Part shown: piece after piece, positions 25,547-33,998 of the stretch | Layout of the letters: every line of letters starts with the position of its first letter | Numbering within the stretch: the stretch's first letter is position 1 | Source of the DNA: Limimaricola pyoseonensis | GTDB lineage: Bacteria > Pseudomonadota > Alphaproteobacteria > Rhodobacterales > Rhodobacteraceae | Reading direction: 5' to 3' | Length of the DNA: 64,000 nt | Assembly: GCF_900102015.1 (NCBI RefSeq) | Contig: NZ_FNAT01000012.1 | Location: 1 to 64,000 of the forward strand | Notes under the pieces: generated by a model | Database searches by the model: none | Told to the model about the DNA's origin: nothing | What the model saw: the letters and a program-made list of their open reading frames with translations, nothing else | Program-made: the position numbers and the translations under genes

Positions 25547-26485
25547 TCAGAACCGGCCGAGCCCGGCGGCGAGGTAGAGGCAGGCGCTGGTCAGCCGGCT
25601 CTGCCGGTGCACGCCGGCCCGCGCCAGCGCCAGCGCCCGCAGCGGGCCGCGCCGCCGCCGCGCGGCCCTGACACGGGCGAGGATGGCGCGGTTCTCCTCG
25701 GTCAGCAGCGGCTCGGTCCGCGCCAGCGCGTCGAGATTGGCCTCGACCCAGTCCGAGAAGTCGCGCCGCATCACCAGCCGCGCCCGCGCCCACGAGGCGC
25801 GCAGCCCGCGATGCGCGCCCATCTGGTTGGCGCCGTGCTGGCGGTAGAGCGCGACCTCCTCGGGGTCGACCACCACCGCGCCGCCGGCGCCGGCGACCAG
25901 CAGGTAGAGCCACCAGTCGTGATGCTCGGGGCCCGCCGTCACGCCGGAGCGGCGCACCAGGTCGACCGCGCCGGGGCTGAGCACGCTGCTGTGGCCGCTC
26001 ACCACGTTCTGCGCCAGCGCGTTGGCGAAGCTGGGCGCATGGCGCGGCGGCCGGGTGCGGCCGATCGGGCGCAGATCCTCGTCGGTGTAGACGCTCTGCG
26101 CGCCGTAGAGCGTGACCGGCCCGCCGCGCGCGAGGCCCGTCAGTGCGCGGGCGAGCTTCTCGGGCCGCCAGACATCGTCTTGGTCCGACAGCGCGACGGG
26201 GCCCTCGGGCAGCTCGGGGTGCGCGAGCAGCGACAGGAAGTTCGCCGCCGGGCCGCGGCGCGGGCCTTCGACCAGACGCACCGCGTGCCGGCCGGATTGC
26301 GCCTTGGCAAAGCGGGCGACGATCTCGCGCGTCGCGTCGGTCGAGCCGTCATCGCTCACCCACAAATCCCAGGCGGCGTGGCTCTGGGCGAGGTAGGAAT
26401 CGAGCTGCTCGGGCAGGTGGCGCGCGCCGTTGTAGCTGGCGAGAAGGATGGTGATCCGCGGCGCGGTGGGGTCTGTGACGGTCAC
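25547..26485 (-). CDS. GT2 glycosyltransferase, rhamnosyltransferase-like
   Basis: 312 residues. The GT-A fold N-terminus ITILLASYNGARHLPEQL, WVSDDGSTDATREIV and LSDQDDVWRPEKL (DQDD metal-binding acids) is typical of Rgp/Rfb-type rhamnosyl and related transferases. Later segments are VSGHSSVLSPGA and HHDWWLYLLVAGAGG. A dTDP-L-rhamnose donor is plausible because rmlABCD is on the same plasmid, but that is inference. The GTG at 26485 is chosen at the first conserved block; an ATG at 26548 is also in frame. Divergent from the RTX gene. Confidence 0.8.
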   Translation of the reverse strand: MTVTDPTAPRITILLASYNGARHLPEQLDSYLAQSHAAWDLWVSDDGSTDATREIVARFAKAQSGRHAVRLVEGPRRGPAANFLSLLAHPELPEGPVALSDQDDVWRPEKLARALTGLARGGPVTLYGAQSVYTDEDLRPIGRTRPPRHAPSFANALAQNVVSGHSSVLSPGAVDLVRRSGVTAGPEHHDWWLYLLVAGAGGAVVVDPEEVALYRQHGANQMGAHRGLRASWARARLVMRRDFSDWVEANLDALARTEPLLTEENRAILARVRAARRRRGPLRALALARAGVHRQSRLTSACLYLAAGLGRF

Positions 26486-26677
26486 GAGGGGCCGATCTTC
26501 GAGGCTGAGGCTGCGGACACTGTTCCCGCGAAACGGCGGCGAGCGCAAACCGGTCGCGCGGTCCCGGAGATGCCGGGGCCGGGTCTTGCAACCTTTCGTT
26601 AAGTTTTACCTTTGCAGGCTCAACCTCAGGGTCCGGCCGGCGGGCGGCGGGCGCAAGCAGGGAGGGGCGGAGGGACC

Positions 26678-29284
26678 GTGCCGGAGATCGCGTTCGTGCT
26701 GTCGCGCGCCGACGGGCCGGTCGGGCAGATGGCCGGGCTGTCGGACCTGCTCTGGCGCGCGGGCGAGGGGCGGCTCTACGCCGTGGCGCCGGGCGGGGTG
26801 TCGCTGCGCGACGGCGATCTGCGGCTTCTGGCGGTGGCGGGTGGCGCGGCCTCGGAGGGGCTCGCGGCGCCGCGGCGGCTTCTGGAGGTGGATCTCGGCG
26901 GTGCGCCGGCGCTCTTGGCGCCGGGGCGGCTCGGCGCGGACCTGGAGTTCTTCCGGCCGCGCGGCGACGCGCTGTCGGGCCGGGGCGGGCTGCGGCTCGA
27001 CGAGGGCGGCGCGCAGGCGATCACCGCGCTGGCGGTGACGGGCGACCTCTACGTGACCGCGTCCCGGCAGGTGCCGGGGCTCACGGCCTGGCGGCGCGTG
27101 GGCGACCGGCTCGAGCCGGTCTCGCAGGTGCTGCTGCCGGCGAGCCCCGACACGGTGCTCGACCTCGCGCTGCATTCGGGGGCCGGCGGCCTGCGCGTGG
27201 TGGCGAGCCTGCCGGGCGCGGGCGGGCTGGCCGAGGTGCCGATCTCGCCCGGCGGCCTGTTCGGCGCGGCGCGCAGGCTCGATGCGCGCGACGGGCTCTA
27301 TCTCAACCGCCCCGCCGATCTCGAGACGCTGCGCGTGGCGGGGACCGAGTACCTGCTGGCCGCCGCGCCGGGCAGCTCCTCGCTCGCGGTGCTGGCGCGC
27401 GACGCGGGCGGCGCGCTGCGGATCACCGACCATGTCGGCGACGACCGGGCGACGCGCTTTGCCGGGATCTCGGTGCTCGAGGCGATCGCGATCGGGGGGC
27501 AGGGCTACGTCGTGGCCGGCGGGCGCGACGACGGCGTCAGCCTGATGACGCTGCTGCCGGGCGGGCGGCTGCTGCATCTCGACACCCTCGCCGACGACAC
27601 GCGGATGCATCTGGGCGACCCGGCGGCGCTGGCGCTGGGGGCGGGCGGCGCGGGGATCGATGTCTTCGTCGCCGGGGAGGCGGCGACGCAGGCGGGCACG
27701 GGGCTGACCCGGCTCAGGGTCGATCTCGGGCCGATCGGCCGGACGCTGGCGCTGGGGCCGGGCGACGACCGGGTCAGCGGCGGGGTAGGGCGCGACCAGT
27801 TCCATGGCGGCGCGGGCGACGACGTGCTCTCGGGCGGCGGCGGCGCCGACGTGCTGGTCGATGGGCCGGGGCAGGACGTGCTGTCGGGCGGGGCGGGGGC
27901 GGATGTCTTCGTGCTGCTGGCCGATGGCGAGGCCGACCGCATCGCCGATTTCGAGATCGGCACCGACCGGATCGACCTGTCGGGCTGGGGGCGTCTCTAT
28001 ACGGTCGAGGCGCTCGACATCACCCGCCGGCCCGACGGCGCCGAGATCCGCTTCGGGGACGAGGTGCTGCGGGTCGCGACCTCGGACGGGCGCGGCTTCG
28101 GGGCGGGCGATCTCGGGGCGGCGGATCTGTTCGACCTGTGGCATCTCGAGCTGGCGCCGCTGCCGGAGACCGGGCTGCGGCGCGAGGGGGGGGCGGGGCC
28201 GGATTACCTCGACGGGCGGGGCGGCGACGACCTGCTTCTGGGCGAGGCCATGGACCCGGCCTTCGACGCGGCCTCGGGGCGGGTGTTCCGGCTCTACCAG
28301 GCGGCGCTCGACCGCGCGCCGGACCTGCGGGGGCTGATGGCCTGGAGCGGGCGGCTGCTCGACGGCGAGCGCGGGCTTTTGGACATCGCGGCGGGCTTCA
28401 CCCGCTCGCGCGAGTTCGCGCAGCGCTACGGCGCGACCGACAGCGGGGACTACGTCACGCTGCTTTACGCCAACGTGCTGGGCCGCGCGCCCGACCCGGG
28501 CGGCTTCGCCAACTGGACCGGGCAGATCGACAGCGGCGCGCGCAGCCGCGAGCAGGTGCTGATCGGCTTTTCCGAAAGCGCCGAGATGATCGCGCGCAGC
28601 GAAGCCGGGGCGCTGGTCTTCTCGCGCGCGGGGCTGCAGGCGCAGATGAGCGACGAGGTGTTCCGGCTCTACCTCTCGACGCTGGGGCGGCTGCCCGACC
28701 CGGGCGGGATGCTGGGCTGGACCGGGCGGCTGGCGCAGAGCCCCGAGCTGGAGCCGGTGGTGCGCGGCTTCACCCAGAGCCGCGAGTTCCGGCAGGTCTA
28801 CGGCGCGGTCTCGGACGGCGACTTCGTGGCGCTGCTCTACGAGAACGTGCTGGGCCGCGCGCCCGACGCGGCGGGCTACGCGGCCTGGACCGCGCGGCTG
28901 GCCGGCGGCTGGAGCCGCGAGACGGTGGTGCTGGGCTTCTCGCAGAGCCCGGAGTTCATCCGCGACAGCGCGCCGCGTCTCGAGGCGTGGATGCGCGGGG
29001 AGGGGCCGGACGACCGGCTCGACGGCGGCGGCGGCGACAACCTGCTGATGGGCGGGATCGGCGCCGACGTGTTTTTGTTCCATCACGATGACGCGGGTCG
29101 GCATGAAGTTGCCGACCCCGAGCCCTGGGACAGTTTCAGCTTCGAAGGCTTCGGTTATGTTGGGCCCAGGCAGGTCCGCGCGCGGACCTTCCTGCGGGAC
29201 GGGGACCTGGTCTTCGAGGATCAGGGGGTGCGGGTGATCCTGCCGGGGCTCGCCGGCCTCACGGATGACATGATCCTGCTCTAG
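26678..29284 (+). CDS. RTX-type calcium-binding protein with DUF4214 repeats
   Basis: 868 residues. Residues 1-350 look like a beta-propeller-like N-terminal part. Residues about 360-412 hold nonapeptide RTX repeats (GGAGDDVLSGGGGADVLV, DVLSGGAGADVFVL). From about 535 there are two pairs of DUF4214-like modules (VFRLYQAALDRAPD, LLYANVLGRAPDPGGFANW, VFRLYLSTLGRLPDPGG, LLYENVLGRAPDAAG). A C-terminal RTX-like block (DDRLDGGGGDNLLMGG) follows. No N-terminal signal peptide is seen, which fits type I secretion by a C-terminal signal. Likely an extracellular matrix or adhesion protein. GGAGGG precedes the GTG start. Followed by a related gene. Confidence 0.82.
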   Translation: MPEIAFVLSRADGPVGQMAGLSDLLWRAGEGRLYAVAPGGVSLRDGDLRLLAVAGGAASEGLAAPRRLLEVDLGGAPALLAPGRLGADLEFFRPRGDALSGRGGLRLDEGGAQAITALAVTGDLYVTASRQVPGLTAWRRVGDRLEPVSQVLLPASPDTVLDLALHSGAGGLRVVASLPGAGGLAEVPISPGGLFGAARRLDARDGLYLNRPADLETLRVAGTEYLLAAAPGSSSLAVLARDAGGALRITDHVGDDRATRFAGISVLEAIAIGGQGYVVAGGRDDGVSLMTLLPGGRLLHLDTLADDTRMHLGDPAALALGAGGAGIDVFVAGEAATQAGTGLTRLRVDLGPIGRTLALGPGDDRVSGGVGRDQFHGGAGDDVLSGGGGADVLVDGPGQDVLSGGAGADVFVLLADGEADRIADFEIGTDRIDLSGWGRLYTVEALDITRRPDGAEIRFGDEVLRVATSDGRGFGAGDLGAADLFDLWHLELAPLPETGLRREGGAGPDYLDGRGGDDLLLGEAMDPAFDAASGRVFRLYQAALDRAPDLRGLMAWSGRLLDGERGLLDIAAGFTRSREFAQRYGATDSGDYVTLLYANVLGRAPDPGGFANWTGQIDSGARSREQVLIGFSESAEMIARSEAGALVFSRAGLQAQMSDEVFRLYLSTLGRLPDPGGMLGWTGRLAQSPELEPVVRGFTQSREFRQVYGAVSDGDFVALLYENVLGRAPDAAGYAAWTARLAGGWSRETVVLGFSQSPEFIRDSAPRLEAWMRGEGPDDRLDGGGGDNLLMGGIGADVFLFHHDDAGRHEVADPEPWDSFSFEGFGYVGPRQVRARTFLRDGDLVFEDQGVRVILPGLAGLTDDMILL

Positions 29285-29347
29285 CGCCGTGCCGGAAGCC
29301 GCCGACGCCACACCAGAGCCCGTCCACGGGCCGAGCAGAGAGCAGTT

Positions 29348-31450
29348 ATGTCCAGTATTCCCCCCGGGCCCAGTGCCTTCGAGCTCGAGATGCTCGACCT
29401 CGTCAACCGCAGCCGGATCGACCCGGAGGGCATGGCCGCGTGGCTGCGCGCCGCCGTGCCCGGCGATGACGGGATGAAGGATGCGGTGCGCTTCTTCGGC
29501 ACCGATCTCGAGGCCTTCACGCGCGCCATGTCGGGCTACGACGCGGTGGCGCCGCTGGCCTGGAACGGCGCCCTCGCCACCGCCGCGGAGGCGCATACGC
29601 GGCTTTTGATCGAGCACGACACGCAGTCGCACCGGGTCCATGACGACAATGGCAACCCGCTCGAGCCGGCGCTGCGCGGCCGGGTCGAGGCGGCGGGCTA
29701 CGACGACTGGAGCCGGATCAGCGAGAACGTCTATTCCTACACCCAGTCGCCGCTGCACGGCCATGCGGGCTTCGTGATCGACTGGGGCTTCGACGCCGAG
29801 GATTACGACGGCGGCAGCCGCCGCTTGGACTGGAAGACCCGCGGCGACGGCATGCAGGACCCGGCCGGGCACCGGGTCAACATCCTCGACGCGAGGGTCT
29901 CGGAGCTGGGGGTCGCGGCGCTGGAGGCGCCGAAGGGCAAGGCCGTCGGGCCCTGGGTGGTGACCCAGAACTTCGGCGACCGGCGCGACGCCGAGGCGCA
30001 GCTTCTGGGCGTGGTGATCCGCGACGCCGATGGCGACGGCCATTACGACCGCGGCGAGGGGCTGGGCGGCGTCACGATCACCGCCACCGGCGCGGGCGGC
30101 CGCTTCAGCACCACCAGCTGGGAGTCGGGCGGCTACCAGATGGTGCTGCCGGAAGGGCAGTGGACGGTCAGCTTCTCGGGCGGCGGGCTCGGCGGCACGG
30201 CGCGCTACGAGGTCGCGATGGGGGCCGAGAACCGCAAGCTCGACGGCTTCGCCGCCGATGCCGGCGTGGTGGTGACGCGGCTCGTCGGCACCGCCGGCGC
30301 CGACCTGCTGGAGGGCAGCGACGGCGTGGACCAGGTGCTGATCGGCCGCGGCGGCGCCGACCGGCTGCTGGCCGGCAATGGCGACGACCTGCTGATCGGC
30401 GACGGCTTCTCGCCCGACCTCGCCTCCGACCTCGCCGCGAAGGTGTTCCGGCTCTACCGCGCCACGCTCGACCGCGACCCGGATGCGGGCGGGATGCGCG
30501 GCTGGGCCGGCAAGCTCTTCGAGGGCGAGGCGACGCTGCCTAGCGTGGTGCAGGGCTTCACCGGCTCGGCCGAGTTCCGCGCCACCTACGGCGCGCTGTC
30601 GAACGGCGCCTTCGTCGAGATGCTCTACAACAACGTGCTGGACCGCGCCTCGGATGCCGGCGGCAAGGCCAACTGGGTCGGCCGGCTGGAGGCGGGGGCG
30701 AGCCGGTCCGAGGTCGTTCTGGGCTTTTCCGAGAGCGCCGAGCACCAGAACCGGACCGCCGCCGCGGCCGAGAGCTTTGCCGCGCGCCATTCCGAGGCCG
30801 GCTGGACCGACGACGTCTACCGGCTCTACGGCGCCGCGCTCGACCGCGAGCCCGACATGGCGGGCCTGCGCAACTGGTCGGCGCGGCTGGCCGACGGCCT
30901 GTCGCGCGAGGCGGCGGCGGCGGGCTTCACGAACAGCGCCGAGTTCTCCGCCCGCTTCGGCGCGCCCGACAATGGCGGCTTCGTCGACCTGCTCTACCGC
31001 AACGTTCTGGGCCGCGAGGCCGACGCCCAGGGCCGGGCGAACTGGATCGAGCGGCTCGAGGCCGGCGCCAGCCGGGCCGAGCTGCTGAACGGCTTCGCCC
31101 ATTCGCGCGAACATGTCCTCTCCACCGCCGAGGCGCTGAAGGACTACATGCGCGCGGGCGGCGATGACGACTGGCTGGCGGGCGGGGCGGGCGACAACCG
31201 GCTGGCCGGCGGCGCGGGCGCGGATGTCTTCGCCTTCACGGCCGGGCAGGCCGGCGTGAACGAGGTGCTCGACTTCGAGGCCTGGGACACGATCCGGCTC
31301 GAGGGCTTCGGCCATGCCTCGGCCGAGGCTGCCCGCGCCGCCTTCCGGCAGGCGGGCGACGACCTGCTCTACGAGGCGGAGGGGGTGACGATCCGGCTGC
31401 GCGACACGATGCTCGCGTCGTTGGAGGCCCAGGCGATCGAGATCGCCTGA
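29348..31450 (+). CDS. CAP/SCP-domain RTX protein with DUF4214 repeats
   Basis: 700 residues. Residues about 10-215 form a CAP (SCP/PR1-like) domain (FELEMLDLVNRSRIDPEGMA, LATAAEAHTRLLIEHD, ISENVYSY, GHRVNILDARVSELGVA). A short region like a calcium-binding Ig or carboxypeptidase-regulatory domain follows (RDADGDGHYDRGEGLGGV), then RTX repeats (LLEGSDGVDQVLIGRGGADR). Two pairs of DUF4214-like modules and a final RTX-like block come last. No signal peptide, so type I secretion is expected; no transporter genes for it are in the window. It probably shares an operon with the previous RTX gene, 63 bp upstream. Confidence 0.85.
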   Translation: MSSIPPGPSAFELEMLDLVNRSRIDPEGMAAWLRAAVPGDDGMKDAVRFFGTDLEAFTRAMSGYDAVAPLAWNGALATAAEAHTRLLIEHDTQSHRVHDDNGNPLEPALRGRVEAAGYDDWSRISENVYSYTQSPLHGHAGFVIDWGFDAEDYDGGSRRLDWKTRGDGMQDPAGHRVNILDARVSELGVAALEAPKGKAVGPWVVTQNFGDRRDAEAQLLGVVIRDADGDGHYDRGEGLGGVTITATGAGGRFSTTSWESGGYQMVLPEGQWTVSFSGGGLGGTARYEVAMGAENRKLDGFAADAGVVVTRLVGTAGADLLEGSDGVDQVLIGRGGADRLLAGNGDDLLIGDGFSPDLASDLAAKVFRLYRATLDRDPDAGGMRGWAGKLFEGEATLPSVVQGFTGSAEFRATYGALSNGAFVEMLYNNVLDRASDAGGKANWVGRLEAGASRSEVVLGFSESAEHQNRTAAAAESFAARHSEAGWTDDVYRLYGAALDREPDMAGLRNWSARLADGLSREAAAAGFTNSAEFSARFGAPDNGGFVDLLYRNVLGREADAQGRANWIERLEAGASRAELLNGFAHSREHVLSTAEALKDYMRAGGDDDWLAGGAGDNRLAGGAGADVFAFTAGQAGVNEVLDFEAWDTIRLEGFGHASAEAARAAFRQAGDDLLYEAEGVTIRLRDTMLASLEAQAIEIA

Positions 31451-31475
31451 GGCGCGGGCCAAATGAGGATCGGCG

Positions 31476-31497
31476 GCGGCCCCCGGTCGGGGGCCGC
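31476..31497. terminator. Hairpin between convergent RTX and manC genes
   Basis: Perfect 9-bp GC stem GCGGCCCCC/GGGGGCCGC with a GGTC loop, 25 bp after one stop codon and 18 bp from the other. No T-run; probably a bidirectional terminator. Confidence 0.65.
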
Positions 31498-31515
31498 GTC
31501 ATTCGCCATTTCGGC

Positions 31516-32928
31516 TCAGCTGCGGGCGTAGACGTCCTCGTAGCGGATGATGTCGTCCTCGCCGAGATAGGAGCCGGTCTGCACCTCGATCAGCACCATC
31601 GGCACCTTGCCGGGGTTCTCCATGCGGTGCACGGCGCCGAGCGGGATGTAGACGGACTCGTTCTCGGTCACGAGCTTCACCTCGTCGTCGATCGTGACCC
31701 GTGCCGTGCCCTGCACCACGATCCAGTGCTCGGAGCGGTGCACGTGGCTTTGCAGGCTCAGCGCCGCGCCCGGGTGGACGTGGATGCGCTTGACCTGGAA
31801 GCGGTCCGCGAGCACCAGCGTCTCGAACCAGCCCCAGGGGCGGTGGTCGACCGGCAGCTGCGTCGCCTGCTTGGCGCCGCGCGCCTTGAGCGCCTGCACC
31901 GCCGCCTTGACGTTCTGGCTCTCCGACATGTCGGCGACCATCACCGCGTCGCGCATCGCCACGGCGACGACGTTCTTCAACCCGATGCCCACCAGCTCGA
32001 CCTCGCCGGCCTCGGAGCGCAGGAGCGAGTTCTCGCAGTCGAAGGCGGTGGCGTGCTCGGAGATGGCGTTGCCGGCGGCGTCGCGCGGCGATTCCTGCCA
32101 GACCGACTCCCAGCTGCCGAGGTCGGACCAGTGGTCGTCGAAGCGCACCACGCTGACGTTGCTGGCCTTTTCCATCACCGCGTAGTCGATCGAGTCCTCG
32201 GGCACGCGGGCCCAGAGATCGGGGTCGATGCGGGTGAAGTTCAGATCCTCGCGCCCGGCCTCGAGCGCGGCCGAGACGGTCTGGAACACCTCGGGCGCGT
32301 GTTCGCGGAAGGCGGCGATCAGGGTCTCGGCCGAGGCGAGGAACACGCCGGCGTTCCACAGGTTGCGCGCGTCGGCGAACAGCTCGGCCGCGCGGGCGGC
32401 GTCGGGCTTCTCGATGAAGCGGGTGAGCTCGTGCACGCCCTCATGGGTGAGCGCGCCCGCCTCGAGCCAGCCATAGCCGGTCTCGGGCCGCGAGGGCGCG
32501 ATGCCGAAGGTGACGATCCGCCCCTCGCGCGCGGCGACCGCGCCGGCCTGCACCGCGGCGCGGAAGGCGTCCGGGTCGGCCACGGCGTGGTCCGACGGCA
32601 CCAGCAGGATCAGCGCCTCGGGGTCGCGCCGCGCCGCGCAGAGCGCCGCGGCGATCGCCGCGGGCGCGGTGTTGCGGCCCTCGGGCTCGATCAGGATGCC
32701 CGAGGGCGTCACGCCCACGTCGTCGAGTTGCTCGCTGACGATGAAGCGGAAGGCGTCGCCGGTGATCACCAGCGGATCGGCGAAGCCCGCGCCGGTGAAG
32801 CGCCGCGCCGAGGCCTGGAACAGGCTGTCCTCGCCGAGGATCTCGGCGAACTGCTTGGGGTAGCTCTTGCGCGAGAGCGGCCACAGGCGGGTGCCGGAGC
32901 CGCCGCAGAGCAGGACGGGGGTGATCAT
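31516..32928 (-). CDS. manC: Mannose-1-phosphate guanylyltransferase / mannose-6-phosphate isomerase
   Basis: 470 residues, the length of bifunctional type II enzymes (ManC/CpsB/AlgA). The N-terminal nucleotidyltransferase motif is LLCGGSGTRLWPLSRKSYPKQF, with EPEGRNTAPA and ETGYGWLEAG. The C-terminal cupin isomerase part contains HRPWGWFETL, RFQVKRIHVHPGAALSLQSH, the HRSEHW metal-binding segment and YIPLGAVHRMENPG. It supplies GDP-mannose, the substrate of the upstream gmd. Last gene of a six-gene minus-strand operon. Confidence 0.95.
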   Translation of the reverse strand: MITPVLLCGGSGTRLWPLSRKSYPKQFAEILGEDSLFQASARRFTGAGFADPLVITGDAFRFIVSEQLDDVGVTPSGILIEPEGRNTAPAAIAAALCAARRDPEALILLVPSDHAVADPDAFRAAVQAGAVAAREGRIVTFGIAPSRPETGYGWLEAGALTHEGVHELTRFIEKPDAARAAELFADARNLWNAGVFLASAETLIAAFREHAPEVFQTVSAALEAGREDLNFTRIDPDLWARVPEDSIDYAVMEKASNVSVVRFDDHWSDLGSWESVWQESPRDAAGNAISEHATAFDCENSLLRSEAGEVELVGIGLKNVVAVAMRDAVMVADMSESQNVKAAVQALKARGAKQATQLPVDHRPWGWFETLVLADRFQVKRIHVHPGAALSLQSHVHRSEHWIVVQGTARVTIDDEVKLVTENESVYIPLGAVHRMENPGKVPMVLIEVQTGSYLGEDDIIRYEDVYARS

Positions 32929-33007
32929 GCAGTGAGTTCCTTTTCAACGGATCCGGAGAGGGGCTCGCGGATGTCGTGAGAAGAATGGATGGCGGTCCCC
33001 CCGCGGC

Positions 33008-33997
33008 TTACGAGACAGGGTCTTGAAGGGCCGGGGCGGGCGCGAAGCGGGCCCGCGCGGCCTCGAAGACCGTGCGGTCGTGCACGACGAGCTCCTCCAT
33101 TCGTGCCAGCGTGTCCTCGGAGGGCACCTGCTTCTCGATCCGGCGCATGCCGGGATCGTTCTGCATCAGGCCCTCGAGGGTCTGCTTGCGCTCGATCCGG
33201 TCGACCGGCGGCTGGCCCAGCACCCGCGCCAGCCGCGCCACCGAGGCGTCGTAATCGTCCATGAAGCCGATGAAGTCGAACTTCTCGAGGTTGCGCAGGG
33301 CCTGGTCGCGCATCTCCACGATGCCGGGGCGGCGGGCATCCGACCCGCCCTGCCAGGCATGCGGCACCTGCGGCACGTCCGAGAAATGCCGCGCGATCGA
33401 GTTGTCGACCCCGGCATGGGCGCGCACATCGGGGTGGGCGAAATAGGCGTCGATGTCGAGCTCGACCGCCCAGCGGGCCAGCCCGAGATTGTTCTTGCGG
33501 ACGAATTCGGGCCGATGGGCGCGGTGGAAGTGGTAGAGCGAGATCAGCCGCTCGCGCGGGTCGCGCAGGAAGGAGATCATCCGCCGCCGCCCCGGGATGA
33601 GGCAGGTGGAATAGTAGTCGTAATGGCCCGAGAACACCTTGTAGCGGGTCATCGAGGCGGCCGAGAGGTTGTGCAGGCCGTTGAACCGCTCCGGGTGGAC
33701 GACCCCCGCCCCGTACCAGGCGCTCAGCAGCGCGTGCAGGGTCGTGCCGCCGCATTTGGGGATGTGCAGGTAGACCACGCGCTCGGCCTCGGCGGGGCCC
33801 ATCGCGGCGCCGGCGTCGCGGGCCGGCTGGCCGTGGCGCCGCTGGTATTCCTTCGAGCCGAGGATGATGCGCAGGACCTGCTCGACGCCCATGTTCGCCT
33901 GGGTCTGCAGCGCGACCGGATCGGGCCGCCGCCCCAGGAGGGCCCTGTAGAGCAGCTCGATCTGTTCGGGGGTCGCGGTGTCGGTGGAACTCGCCAT
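33008..33997 (-). CDS. Sulfotransferase family protein with DUF4214-like N-terminus
   Basis: 329 residues. Residues about 8-55 (IELLYRALLGRRPDPVALQ, VLRIILGSKEYQRR) resemble one module of the DUF4214 repeats in the RTX proteins. The sulfotransferase core follows: VVYLHIPKCGGTTLHALL (phosphosulfate loop) and ISFLRDPRERLISLYHFHR (3'-phosphate-binding). Conserved His residues occur in KVFSGHYDYYS. Probable sulfation of surface glycan. The start is 1 bp after the stop of the upstream glycosyltransferase; manC follows after 79 bp. Confidence 0.8.
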   Translation of the reverse strand: MASSTDTATPEQIELLYRALLGRRPDPVALQTQANMGVEQVLRIILGSKEYQRRHGQPARDAGAAMGPAEAERVVYLHIPKCGGTTLHALLSAWYGAGVVHPERFNGLHNLSAASMTRYKVFSGHYDYYSTCLIPGRRRMISFLRDPRERLISLYHFHRAHRPEFVRKNNLGLARWAVELDIDAYFAHPDVRAHAGVDNSIARHFSDVPQVPHAWQGGSDARRPGIVEMRDQALRNLEKFDFIGFMDDYDASVARLARVLGQPPVDRIERKQTLEGLMQNDPGMRRIEKQVPSEDTLARMEELVVHDRTVFEAARARFAPAPALQDPVS

Positions 33998-33998
33998 G

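Noticed and set aside
26606-31462. 1618-codon open frame on the minus strand
   Set aside because: Antisense shadow of the two RTX genes; Arg/Pro/Ala-rich with no domain, produced by GC-rich codon bias.
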